Assembly: GCA_934511465.1 (NCBI GenBank)
Contig: CAKSWG010000012.1
Coordinates: forward strand, 1 to 51,914
Direction of reading: 5' to 3'
DNA length: 51,914 bases
Origin: an uncultured Faecalibacterium sp.
GTDB taxonomy: Bacteria; Bacillota; Clostridia; Oscillospirales; Ruminococcaceae
The notes under the pieces are model-generated. The model saw only the letters and a program-made list of their open reading frames with translations. It was not told the DNA's origin and searched no databases. Shown one piece after another: positions 16,533 through 23,734 of this stretch (positions are counted from its first letter, which is position 1; every line of letters starts with the position of its first letter). The translations under genes and the position numbers were made by a program.

Positions 16533-16992
16533 GGATGTGTTCACTCCTCTCGAATGTTAAACAGCGCAGAGCATTGGCTGTATGAAAACTGATCTGATGT
16601 GTCGGGTGTTTGAATTTTGCCAATGCCCAAAATGCTTCGCGGCTGATTTGACCAGAAGTAAAGCCGTTGACGTAATCCCAAATCGTATCGTCAGACATTG
16701 GCCCCTCTACAATATCGTAGGGATGGGTTTCGCCTGCACGACATTTTGCAATAAAATCCAGCCATTCATCCGACATTTCCGGGAAGCGCAGAATCTTCAG
16801 CTCAGGATTCTCTACATAGCGGTAAATGTTCACAATACCATATGCGGAGCGGCGGTCTGCCCAGCGGTAGGCTTGCTGATAATTGTTCGTGCAATAGAAT
16901 CCCCATGAAAAGTCTTTTGTATACCGTGTGATACGGATTTCAGGATAGACAACTTCCTCTTTGCTACCGTGATACAGTAAAATCTCGCGCAT
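16510..16992 (-). CDS. DUF3990 protein, putative ADP-ribosyltransferase
   Basis: The 160-residue protein matches DUF3990 along its length: LLYHGSKE at 5-12, KDFSWGFYCT with Tyr33, a WADRR segment, IVNIYRY, EWLDFIAKCRAG, DIVEGPMSDD and a C-terminal THQISFHT. The HG, GFY and later Glu/Gln motifs fit the H-Y-E/Q layout of PARP- and DarT-like ADP-ribosyltransferases, to which I believe DUF3990 belongs; no activity is shown here. The start at 16992 lies eight bases after AAGG. A minus-strand TATAAT lies just upstream. With the following gene it forms a two-gene cassette, possibly toxin-antitoxin. Confidence 0.7.
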   Translation of the reverse strand: MREILLYHGSKEEVVYPEIRITRYTKDFSWGFYCTNNYQQAYRWADRRSAYGIVNIYRYVENPELKILRFPEMSDEWLDFIAKCRAGETHPYDIVEGPMSDDTIWDYVNGFTSGQISREAFWALAKFKHPTHQISFHTANALRCLTFERSEHIHDGKTDE

Positions 16993-17042
16993 CTGCTTCA
17001 CCTTCTATAGATAAGATGGTGACTATGGTGCTTCTTATTATA

Positions 17043-17070
17043 ATATGTACCGGGCGGCAACCGCCGCCCG
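17043..17070. repeat. Recurring ICE hairpin with ATATGTA box, copy 3
   Basis: ATATGTA and CC are followed by GGGCGGC, a 4-base loop and GCCGCCC. It lies between the Maff2 stop and the DUF3990 gene. A minus-strand TATAAT overlaps its AT side. Confidence 0.6.
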
Positions 17071-17076
17071 CTGTTC

Positions 17077-17292
17077 TTAACCGAACAGGCCGCTCAGCAG
17101 AGGAATGAGGGTAATGCCGACCAACGCCACGCCGCCGCCAGCCATGAGTTGTTTCATGCCCTGACTTTTGCTGCCCGGATTGTCGTTACCGTAGCCTTCC
17201 AGCAGATTGATCGCCCCCCAAACGCCGAGGCCAGCACCCAGAGCGACAACCAGAGTCTGAAGAACTTCGATAGCACTGTTGAAGAATTCCAT
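17077..17292 (-). CDS. Maff2 family small membrane protein
   Basis: The 71-residue protein has two hydrophobic helices (VLQTLVVALGAGLGVWGAIN and GGGVALVGITLIPLLSGLFG) and the NPGSKSQGMKQLMAGGG linker typical of Maff2 proteins in Clostridia ICEs. It is a likely VirB2/pilin-like or channel component; the role is inferred from size, fold and position after virD4. AAAGGAG lies eight bases upstream of the ATG. Confidence 0.85.
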   Translation of the reverse strand: MEFFNSAIEVLQTLVVALGAGLGVWGAINLLEGYGNDNPGSKSQGMKQLMAGGGVALVGITLIPLLSGLFG

Positions 17293-17432
17293 AGTCTTTT
17301 CTCCTTTATTATAAAGCGTTTTTGGTCATTTGTACACACCTGAAATCCCATCATTTTATGCCGCATAGCCGCAGCAGAGTTGATTTTCTGGTGTACCTGT
17401 CAGACCGATGGTAAAAATAGCCACCTACCCAA

Positions 17433-19199
17433 TCAGATAGGCGGAAGTGAATCAGCGTCCACCACGATGAACTCATCACCGGGGTGGATTTTTGTTTTTC
17501 GGTTCAGATATTTTTCAATATCAAACGTGTTCTTGGGGTTGTAATCAGAGGTCAGCTTGTAGTTCGGATGCTGGGTCAGGTCGTACTTGTCCGAAAGAAA
17601 AGGCCGCACACCGCGCAGCTGCAAAATGCACTTGCTACCATCCAGCACAGCAATCTCATCTCGACTTAATAATTCGTGACCCAATTTGGAGTAATTTGTG
17701 CCGTAAGATGGTGAGTTTCCGCGCGTGTCCGATGTGTTGAACGCATCAATCGTTTCTTTGCCCAGCATTTCAGACAGGTCTTTCAACGTACCGGGTTCCG
17801 AACCGCCGAGGAAAATCTGACTGTCCATATTGCCGATGATGGTATCGGCATTGTCCTTGTAGATAGCCTTTAGCTGGCTTTTTGCCTGTAAAACAAGGCA
17901 AGCCGAAATCTCACGGCTGCGGATGGTCGCCACCAGTTTTTCCAGATTGGGAATCTGTCCGATGTTGGCGCACTCGTCAATCAGACAGCGCACATGAATA
18001 GGCAGCTTGCCGCCGTACACATCGTCCGCTTTGTCGCACAAGAGGTTAAAAAGCTGGGTGTAGACCATGCTAATGAGGAAGTTAAAAGTGCTGTCCGTGT
18101 CCGACATGATGAGAAACAGAACCGTTTTCTTGTCGCCCAGTGTGTCCAGTTGCAGTTCGTCATACATCGTTAAATCGCGCAGTTCTTGAATATCAAAAGG
18201 TGCGAGCCGTGCGCCGCAGGAAATGAGGATGCTCTTTGCTGTCTTACCAGCAGCTAATTTATAGAGCTTGTACTGGCGCACGGCAAAGGAATTGGGCTTT
18301 TTCTTGCCTAAATCCTCAAAGAGCAGGTCAACCGGGTTTTGGTATTCTTCATCGTCCTCCAACACTTGCATGGTGTTCAGCATTTCGAGCAAGGTCGCAA
18401 AGTTTTGTTCTTCGACAGGAGCTTCATAATGCAGATATGCGATAAGCGCAGTGAGCAAAAGTCGTTCGCTTTTCTCCCAGAATGGATCGCCGCCGCTGCC
18501 TTCACCTTTCGTGTTGGTCATAAGGGTCGTGACCAACTTGAGAATATCCTTTTCGCTGTGGACGTAGCTGAACGGATTGTAGTGCATCGACTTCTTGAAG
18601 TTGATGGTGTTCAGGATTTTCACCTTATAGCCGTTTTTCAGCATGGCCTGCCCACATTCAAGCACGATTGTACCTTTCGGATCAGTTACGACATAGGAGG
18701 AGTGGCACTGTAAAAGGTTTGGTTTTAGCCAGAAGCGCGTCTTACCGCTGCCGGAGCCGCCGACCACCAGCACGTTTTTGTTTCGGGCATTCTTGGGGTC
18801 GGGTGGACAATTGCTCATCATCAACCGTTCTGTTTTGGTTAAAATGATGTTGTCGGCAAACTTGGGAGACATGAACGGTTCAATGTCCTTGGCATTGCCC
18901 CATCGGGCAGAGCCGTACTCCATGCCGTGCCTGTACTTCTTTGCATTTTTGCTCCGCAAATATACGGCAAGCCGTAGTCCTGCGCCGCAGGAAAAGCCAA
19001 TAAGCAAATCCAGCGGATGCAGACTGGGCAGAGGGTTCGCAAATGCCACCGGGAAAGTTCCCATCATCGCCATGATTTTATCGCCCAACTCTTTTCCCTC
19101 GGCAAGCCGCCATACTTCACCAAGGTTCGTTGCCACCAGTCCCAGCAGGATATACGGCAGATACAGCGCAAGCAGTTTTGTCAGCTTTTTCGTGGTCAC
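17433..19199 (-). CDS. VirD4-like coupling protein
   Basis: The 588-residue protein has two N-terminal transmembrane segments, a TraG/VirD4 ATPase with Walker A VVGGSGSGKTRFWLKPN near residue 145, and Walker B CLIDECANIGQIPNLEK near 405. It links the relaxosome to the secretion channel. The start is GTG, overlapping the pcfB stop (GTGA). CD1115-type coupling proteins of Clostridia ICEs have this size. A weak hairpin with a T-run follows the stop. Confidence 0.93.
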   Translation of the reverse strand: MTTKKLTKLLALYLPYILLGLVATNLGEVWRLAEGKELGDKIMAMMGTFPVAFANPLPSLHPLDLLIGFSCGAGLRLAVYLRSKNAKKYRHGMEYGSARWGNAKDIEPFMSPKFADNIILTKTERLMMSNCPPDPKNARNKNVLVVGGSGSGKTRFWLKPNLLQCHSSYVVTDPKGTIVLECGQAMLKNGYKVKILNTINFKKSMHYNPFSYVHSEKDILKLVTTLMTNTKGEGSGGDPFWEKSERLLLTALIAYLHYEAPVEEQNFATLLEMLNTMQVLEDDEEYQNPVDLLFEDLGKKKPNSFAVRQYKLYKLAAGKTAKSILISCGARLAPFDIQELRDLTMYDELQLDTLGDKKTVLFLIMSDTDSTFNFLISMVYTQLFNLLCDKADDVYGGKLPIHVRCLIDECANIGQIPNLEKLVATIRSREISACLVLQAKSQLKAIYKDNADTIIGNMDSQIFLGGSEPGTLKDLSEMLGKETIDAFNTSDTRGNSPSYGTNYSKLGHELLSRDEIAVLDGSKCILQLRGVRPFLSDKYDLTQHPNYKLTSDYNPKNTFDIEKYLNRKTKIHPGDEFIVVDADSLPPI

Positions 19200-19672
19200 A
19201 GTCCACGCTCCTGTTCCTTGCGGCGCACCTTGCCGGGAAGTTCTGCTGCGGCCTGCACCAGTTCGTGCAGCTTTTCCAGCACAGAGGGACGCATGGTTTT
19301 GCTCAGCAGGGATGCCGAATATTCTTTGAAAGCGGCATTGAACGCTTCCACATCCGGGGCTTTGAAAAAGACCAGATACCGGGGCGGCACTTCGGAACTG
19401 TCCTTGCGGATGGCATAGTCGATGCCGTACTTTTTGGCGTACCGCTCAAAATCGCGGATACCCGTTTTGTTGATTTCTACGCTGGACACGCCGCGATTTT
19501 GCCGCAGGAGCATTCGGACACTCTGCTTGCCGCTGGATTTATCGGCCAGTAATTTTGACTGATACTGCTGGAGTGCTGTCCGTCCAGCGTTCAGAACCGT
19601 CCGGGCGGTCAGCTTCGTGGTGGACACCACAATATTGAATGTTTTCTGCTCGACTTCTTCCTGCACATTCAT
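19196..19672 (-). CDS. pcfB: PcfB family transfer protein
   Basis: The 158-residue soluble protein carries the PcfB pattern: FNIVVSTTKLTARTVLNAGR, SVRMLLRQNRGVSSVEI and GIRDFERYAKKYGIDYAI. PcfB of pCF10 works with the coupling protein PcfC at the relaxosome. AAGGG is six bases before the ATG at 19672; the ATG two codons earlier overlaps it. It overlaps the virD4 start by four bases. Confidence 0.85.
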   Translation of the reverse strand: MNVQEEVEQKTFNIVVSTTKLTARTVLNAGRTALQQYQSKLLADKSSGKQSVRMLLRQNRGVSSVEINKTGIRDFERYAKKYGIDYAIRKDSSEVPPRYLVFFKAPDVEAFNAAFKEYSASLLSKTMRPSVLEKLHELVQAAAELPGKVRRKEQERGL

Positions 19673-19766
19673 CACCATCCCTTGCCGCCTGCATTAGCGC
19701 AGCCACGAAAAAGCCGCAGAGTGCGCCGAACTCAAAAAATGCGAAACCGATGAAAAAATTAAGCAT
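19539..19766 (-). CDS. DUF3789-like membrane peptide with a long overlap into pcfB
   Basis: The first 33 residues (MLNFFIGFAFFEFGALCGFF, then VAALMQAARDGDE) form a membrane helix and short tail like DUF3789 peptides of Clostridia ICEs, which usually stop near there. Here the frame runs on for about 40 more residues inside pcfB, giving 75. The extra part is probably a by-product of a lost stop codon. GAGG precedes the ATG. Confidence 0.55.
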   Translation of the reverse strand: MLNFFIGFAFFEFGALCGFFVAALMQAARDGDECAGRSRAENIQYCGVHHEADRPDGSERWTDSTPAVSVKITGR

Positions 19767-19775
19767 AGGCGCGCC

Positions 19776-20201
19776 TCAATCCATACAGATGCAGGGCAGC
19801 TTGTGATTGTCTGCCATGAGCGTGACGCTGTGGCTTGCCAGAAACTTCTGGAAACGGTACACATCGTCGATGGTGAGCGAAATAAAATCGCTGTCCATGT
19901 TGGTGCGCACCAGAATGACCGGGCCAGTCAGGTAACGTTTGCCCGCCAGCTTTAACACCTGTGCCGGATTGTAGGTGAGCAGCAGCGAGGTGTCAGGGAG
20001 ATTGATGCTGACATCGCTTTCATCGAAGCAGGGCAGAATGTCAGGAACTTCATCCAGCGTGATAACCGTCAGTTCCATATCCGGCGCAATGGCTGCAAAG
20101 TAGACTTCACCGGGCTTCTTGCCACCTGCCAGAATGGTGCAGATGCGCATATCAATAGTAATTTCCTCGGAACGGATAATACGAGAAGCGGTATTGTTCA
20201 T
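19776..20201 (-). CDS. Conserved ICE protein of unknown function
   Basis: The 141-residue soluble protein has alternating beta strands and no catalytic motif that I recognise. It holds the segment RYLTGPVILVRTNMDSDFIS and ends DNHKLPCICMD. GGAGG lies ten bases before the ATG. It sits between parB and pcfB, where Clostridia ICEs usually carry one or more small conserved genes of unknown role. A terminator-like hairpin separates it from parB. Confidence 0.7.
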   Translation of the reverse strand: MNNTASRIIRSEEITIDMRICTILAGGKKPGEVYFAAIAPDMELTVITLDEVPDILPCFDESDVSINLPDTSLLLTYNPAQVLKLAGKRYLTGPVILVRTNMDSDFISLTIDDVYRFQKFLASHSVTLMADNHKLPCICMD

Positions 20202-20225
20202 AGGCGTTTTTCCTCCATTTTTGCA

Positions 20226-20250
20226 AAAGAAAAAGACCCCATCGGGTCTT
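20226..20250 (-). terminator. Terminator or attenuator after parB
   Basis: On the minus strand AAGACCC, a short loop and GGGTCTT are followed by TTTCTTTT. It lies in the parB to 19776-20201 gap and should reduce read-through from the replication-partition genes into the transfer genes. Confidence 0.75.
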
Positions 20251-20266
20251 ACATTTCAAACGACGT

Positions 20267-21298
20267 TCAGCGTTCGGCTTCATGTTTGCGCTTCTTCAAA
20301 CGCTGATCCAGCAGCTTAATGATGGAATCTTCGATTTGCTTTGACGAATAGCTGCTCGGAAAATATTTTTTTAGGGCATCACTTCTGAATACAATTTTTT
20401 CTGCTTTACTCTCCTCCAAAAGTCCGATGATTTTTTCTTCCATTTCTCTCGGAGTAGAGCTTTCGGGAAAGTATTTCCGCAGAGTATCGTTTTTGATAAC
20501 CACCTTGTCCAATTCGTCCTTTTTCGGCTCTCCCATCACGGCAAAGGCAACGTCATACGAGAAATGACCTTCCTGAGCCAGCTTTTTGAGCCGTTGCGCC
20601 TGTGATAGTGATGGAGCGTTCTGTGTGTCGGACATAGCTTCAAGAAAATCTCGCTGCTGGTTTTCATCAAGATAAGAGAGTTCCACCGCAGGGTTAAATG
20701 AGATTTTCTTTTCGTCTACCATGTCCAGAAGTTCCGGGATAAGGTTGGTTAAGCGGATAAAGCGGCGAATTGTGTCTTTACTTACACCAGCATCTTCACC
20801 GACTTTTTCAACAGATAACTTCTGCGCAACTTGCGTAGAAGTTAAATCTGACCTAGCACCTTGTCTTTTTAGTGCATCTAGCTTCATCTTGTAGGCAAAT
20901 GCCCGCTCACTCGGCAAAATCTGTTCGCGCTGAAGGTTGGAATCGACCATGAGCAGGACGGCGGCATCATCATCCATTTGACGGACAATGACAGGCAGGG
21001 CTTTCAATCCGGCAAGCTGTGCAGCGTGCTGGCGGCGATGGCCGGAAATAATTTCATAGCCACCTTCCGGGCGTGGACGGGCAATCAGGGGATTTGTGAC
21101 ACCCAACAGCTTTATGCTTTCCACTGTATGCTGCATAGCTTCATCGTCCAGAACCTTAAAAGGATGGTCTTTGAACGGATGCAGTTCCTCGATGGAAATT
21201 TGCTGCACCTGTTCGCGCTGTTCTTCCTGCCGGGCTTCTTCGGTGGAAAAAATATCATCGTAGCTGTTCAGACTGACGTTTAATCTGTTTTTCGGCAT
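20267..21298 (-). CDS. parB: ParB/Spo0J family partition protein with duplicated C-terminal repeat
   Basis: The 343-residue protein has the ParB N-terminal nuclease-like domain with ISGHRRQHAAQLAG near residue 84 and NLQREQILPSERAFAYK near 121, followed by a helix-turn-helix (VGEDAGVSKDTIRRFIRL). The C-terminus holds two tandem repeats of about 31 residues, at 265-295 (VVIKNDTLRKYFPESSTPRE and on) and 300-331 (KIVFRSDALKKYFPSSYSSK and on). It acts with ParA in keeping the excised element. It overlaps parA by 44 bases and has its own GGGGGTG ribosome site. Confidence 0.9.
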   Translation of the reverse strand: MPKNRLNVSLNSYDDIFSTEEARQEEQREQVQQISIEELHPFKDHPFKVLDDEAMQHTVESIKLLGVTNPLIARPRPEGGYEIISGHRRQHAAQLAGLKALPVIVRQMDDDAAVLLMVDSNLQREQILPSERAFAYKMKLDALKRQGARSDLTSTQVAQKLSVEKVGEDAGVSKDTIRRFIRLTNLIPELLDMVDEKKISFNPAVELSYLDENQQRDFLEAMSDTQNAPSLSQAQRLKKLAQEGHFSYDVAFAVMGEPKKDELDKVVIKNDTLRKYFPESSTPREMEEKIIGLLEESKAEKIVFRSDALKKYFPSSYSSKQIEDSIIKLLDQRLKKRKHEAER

Positions 21299-22088
21299 CG
21301 GCCAACACCCCCTTTGCGATGGAATGATAGGCTTCTGCTACTTTGCCTTTGGGGTCATACTGGAAGATACTTTTTCCGGTCGTGCTGGTTTCGGCGGCAC
21401 GGACAGAGCGAGGAATGGTCTGGTCGAACACCTTCAGATGCTTTCCGTAGGCTTGCCGAATCAGATTGCTGATCTGCTGCCCATAGATTGTGCGGCTGTC
21501 CGTCATGGTGAGCAGGATGCCCTCAATTTTCAGCTTTGGATTTATCTGCCGCCTTACTTTCTGCACAGTTTGAAGCAGTTGCTCCAAACCTTTCGCAGAA
21601 AGATACTGCGCTTGCACCGGAATCAGAGCGGAATCTGCCGCCGCCAGTGCATTGACTGTCAGCATACCGAGAGAGGGGGTACAGTCGATCAGGATATAGT
21701 CGTACTCGCGTTTTGCGTTTTCCAACACCTGTTTCATCACTTTTTCCCGGCTCATGGTATTCACCAAAGCCACTTCCAGCCCGGCCAGTTCGATGTTGGC
21801 CGGGATAAGGTCAACGCCCTCCGCATGGTGCAGAATCCCTTCGCCGGGTGGGATACACTGGTCGTTCATGGCTTTCTGCATTAGAGCGGAGAGTGTGATG
21901 GGCAGGGTATCCGGGTCTTGCCAGCCCATACTGACAGTGAGCGAACCCTGTGGGTCAGCGTCCACAAGTAGAACTTTCTTGCCCTCCATTGCAAGTCCTA
22001 CGCCCAAATTTTCACAGGTGGTGGTTTTGCCTGTGCCACCTTTCTGGTTGATAACGGCTATTGTTGTTGCCTTTTTGGAAATTTTCAT
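21255..22088 (-). CDS. parA: ParA/Soj family partition ATPase
   Basis: The 277-residue protein starts MKISKKATTIAVINQKGGTG, with the deviant Walker A KGGTGKTT and Walker B DYILIDCTPSLG. The ATG at 22088 shares its A with the TGA of repA, so the pair is translationally coupled. The open frame extends further upstream, but that part overlaps repA and has no ribosome site. It works with ParB for segregation or stability of the ICE. Confidence 0.93.
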   Translation of the reverse strand: MKISKKATTIAVINQKGGTGKTTTCENLGVGLAMEGKKVLLVDADPQGSLTVSMGWQDPDTLPITLSALMQKAMNDQCIPPGEGILHHAEGVDLIPANIELAGLEVALVNTMSREKVMKQVLENAKREYDYILIDCTPSLGMLTVNALAAADSALIPVQAQYLSAKGLEQLLQTVQKVRRQINPKLKIEGILLTMTDSRTIYGQQISNLIRQAYGKHLKVFDQTIPRSVRAAETSTTGKSIFQYDPKGKVAEAYHSIAKGVLADAEKQIKRQSEQLR

Positions 22089-22957
22089 CACCTCCGAGCT
22101 GCTAAATCGTGGTTGACTTTGTTCTGATAGTAGAGCTGCATTGTGGTTGGGGCGTTGAACAGCGCGGCCAGAAGATACTGCTTCATGTTCCGTATCGGTG
22201 AAGTGTTTTCTGCAAGGCAGTTCAAAACAAACCGAATGTGGTCTGCATTCAGTTTTTTCAGCCTGCTGCACACTACTTCGGCGGGCTTATCATCGCCAGC
22301 AATTCTTATGAGCTTGCGCTTGCTGTCACAGGTATCCACCAGCAAATTCACGATCTGATAGATTGTATCTTCATCATCCGGGTAAAGCCGGAGAAGAAGG
22401 TCTATCTCCAAAGAATGTGAAAAATATTCTTCGAGTAGTTCACGATTCTTCATCATCTTCGATTCATCGGAAAGGATAGGATTCGTATTATTCCGCTCTG
22501 TCTTATTCTTTTTATTCTTATTACATCGTGATTTGGGTGGGTCTTGACATTCTTTTTTGAAAGCCCCAGATTCGTGATTTTCACGATTCTGGACACGCTC
22601 ATTTGAAAGGTCTGACGAAAAGTTTTTCACATATACCAAACTTGGCTTGCCCAATCCTCTGCGTTTTCGTTCAACCAAACCAAATTTTTCAAGTTCCCGG
22701 AACAGCTTCATCGCTTTGTTGTCTGCGCAACACAAAGTCCTCTTGACATCCTCAATCGTGAAGATGATGAACACTCGACCTTTTTTGTCAAACCATTCAT
22801 TTTTAACAGAAAGGCTCATACGGTCAAGCAGGATGCCGTACAGAGTTTTGGCATCGGTTGACAGATTTTGAAACCGCTGCTCCTGAAAAAGAGCCTTTGG
22901 AATGCGGAAGAACGAAAAAAGTTCTCCGGCCTGTCCGTAAAAGTAGTCAAGGGTCAT
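22088..22957 (-). CDS. repA: Replication initiator RepA, N-terminal RepA family
   Basis: The 289-residue protein begins MTLDYFYGQAGELFSFFRIP, the form of RepA_N initiators. A winged-helix region at about 10-115 includes LSTDAKTLYGILLDRMSLSV and the DNA-binding-like NKAMKLFRELEKFGLVERKR. A Lys/Asn-rich linker leads to a helical C-terminal domain (about 175-289). No ribosome site lies before its ATG; instead the ATG overlaps the stop of a 15-codon leader as ATGA. A second, damaged copy lies at 36295. Confidence 0.9.
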   Translation of the reverse strand: MTLDYFYGQAGELFSFFRIPKALFQEQRFQNLSTDAKTLYGILLDRMSLSVKNEWFDKKGRVFIIFTIEDVKRTLCCADNKAMKLFRELEKFGLVERKRRGLGKPSLVYVKNFSSDLSNERVQNRENHESGAFKKECQDPPKSRCNKNKKNKTERNNTNPILSDESKMMKNRELLEEYFSHSLEIDLLLRLYPDDEDTIYQIVNLLVDTCDSKRKLIRIAGDDKPAEVVCSRLKKLNADHIRFVLNCLAENTSPIRNMKQYLLAALFNAPTTMQLYYQNKVNHDLAARR

Positions 22958-23001
22958 ACAATTCTGTCAAGGATGAAAAAACAACGATGGTTCATTGACA
23001 T
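22954..23001 (-). CDS. Leader peptide translationally coupled to repA
   Basis: The 15-residue frame MSMNHRCFFILDRIV has AAGGAGG upstream of its ATG at 23001. Its TGA overlaps the repA ATG (ATGA). Since repA has no ribosome site of its own, ribosomes finishing the leader probably start repA. This arrangement recalls the tap-repA pair of IncFII plasmids, though with unrelated sequence. Confidence 0.6.
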   Translation of the reverse strand: MSMNHRCFFILDRIV

Positions 23002-23035
23002 GGTTGACAAATCCTCCTTATAGATAATTCGTGCA

Positions 23036-23077
23036 AACAAAAAGCGCAACTTCGATTGATGAAAATCGAAATTGCGC
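23036..23077 (-). terminator. Terminator-like attenuator upstream of the repA leader
   Basis: On the minus strand a 14-bp stem with one mismatch (GCGCAATTTCGATT/AATCGAAGTTGCGC) is followed by TTTTTG. The leader ribosome site starts about 20 bases later, so any promoter for repA should lie on the far side and be subject to attenuation. Confidence 0.65.
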
Positions 23078-23120
23078 GATGTAACTTAGCCGGGGGAGAA
23101 AAGTCATTTGTCGGGGTTGT

Positions 23121-23141
23121 TTGACCACAATTTGACCACAA
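23121..23141. repeat. Tandem TTGACCACAA repeat, left copy
   Basis: TTGACCACAA occurs twice in tandem. A near-identical tandem in the same orientation lies at 23367-23389, on the other side of the tRNA-like sequence. Confidence 0.7.
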
Positions 23142-23243
23142 AAGGAATGAAACGTCTTGACATCAAACGAAATAGAATGAAAAAACGGATTCTGAAATTA
23201 GTGATATAGCGTATATTGTGTGCCGTTTTGACCAACATGTCTA

Positions 23244-23301
23244 CGAGTGGAGCACAATGGGGTTCAAGAGGCCGTGAGTTCGATTCTCGCCACTCGGACC
23301 A
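23244..23301 (+). other. Truncated tRNA-Pro(GGG)-like sequence at the ICE right end
   Basis: The sequence ends like a tRNA: anticodon loop ATGGGGT (GGG), TCAAG as 3' anticodon stem, T-arm GTGAG-TTCGATT-CTCGC, acceptor CACTCGG and ACCA at 23298-23301. The 5' half is missing. CGAGTG at 23244-23249 still pairs with the acceptor strand, but the D-arm and 5' anticodon stem are gone. It is therefore either an attachment-site remnant of an ICE that integrated into tRNA-Pro, or a deleted tRNA. Confidence 0.6.
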
Positions 23302-23304
23302 TAA

Positions 23305-23342
23305 ATCCAACGATTTCACGTTAGAAATCGTTGGATTTTTTT
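23305..23342 (+). terminator. Terminator of the tRNA-like sequence
   Basis: The 13-bp stem AATCCAACGATTT/AAATCGTTGGATT with a short loop runs into TTTTTTT, directly after the tRNA 3' end. Confidence 0.85.
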
Positions 23343-23366
23343 GTTTATAAGCTGGCCTCATTTGGT

Positions 23367-23389
23367 TTTGACCACAATTTTGACCACAA
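23367..23389. repeat. Tandem TTGACCACAA repeat, right copy
   Basis: Two copies of TTTTGACCACAA in tandem, in the same orientation as the left copy at 23121. Together they flank the tRNA remnant and its terminator. Confidence 0.7.
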
Positions 23390-23656
23390 TGCCAAAGATT
23401 TTATCTGGTCGATCGCAGCACGCCTGCTTTGATCGAATGCCTGCGACGACTGGCATAAAGGATCCGGAAGGACTACCGGGATCGTCTGGGAAAATCAGAG
23501 AAACCTGGTAGATTTGCGCTGAAAAAATTTTTCCCGCATCCTTTTTACAGGCTGATTTTTTTGTCGGAAATGTAGAATATCGCTCTGGAAACTATGCATT
23601 CTCTCTAACAAAATCTGCCAAAACGTGTTAATATTGAGAAAAACGCTTCATAAACG
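23390..23656. other. Intergenic region without a recognised gene
   Basis: I see no convincing coding frame, RNA or repeat here. A minus-strand frame ending near 23350 could be the tail of a decayed integrase, but it has no recognisable catalytic motif. Confidence 0.5.
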
Positions 23657-23685
23657 TTTACAAAATGGTAACAGGCTGGTATACT
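23657..23685 (+). promoter_or_regulatory. Promoter of the secreted C39-like gene
   Basis: TTTACA, a 17-base spacer and TATACT lie 50 bases before the start. An AAACG/CGTTT dyad overlaps the -35, a possible operator. Confidence 0.65.
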
Positions 23686-23734
23686 TTATAGCGGTAGATA
23701 ACAGGAATTGCAGAAGCTGAAAGGAGAATCGACC

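Noticed and set aside
23104..23361. Minus-strand 85-residue frame containing SEWRESNSRPLEPHCAP
   Set aside because: This is the well-known false translation of the reverse strand of a tRNA; it supports the tRNA remnant, not a gene.
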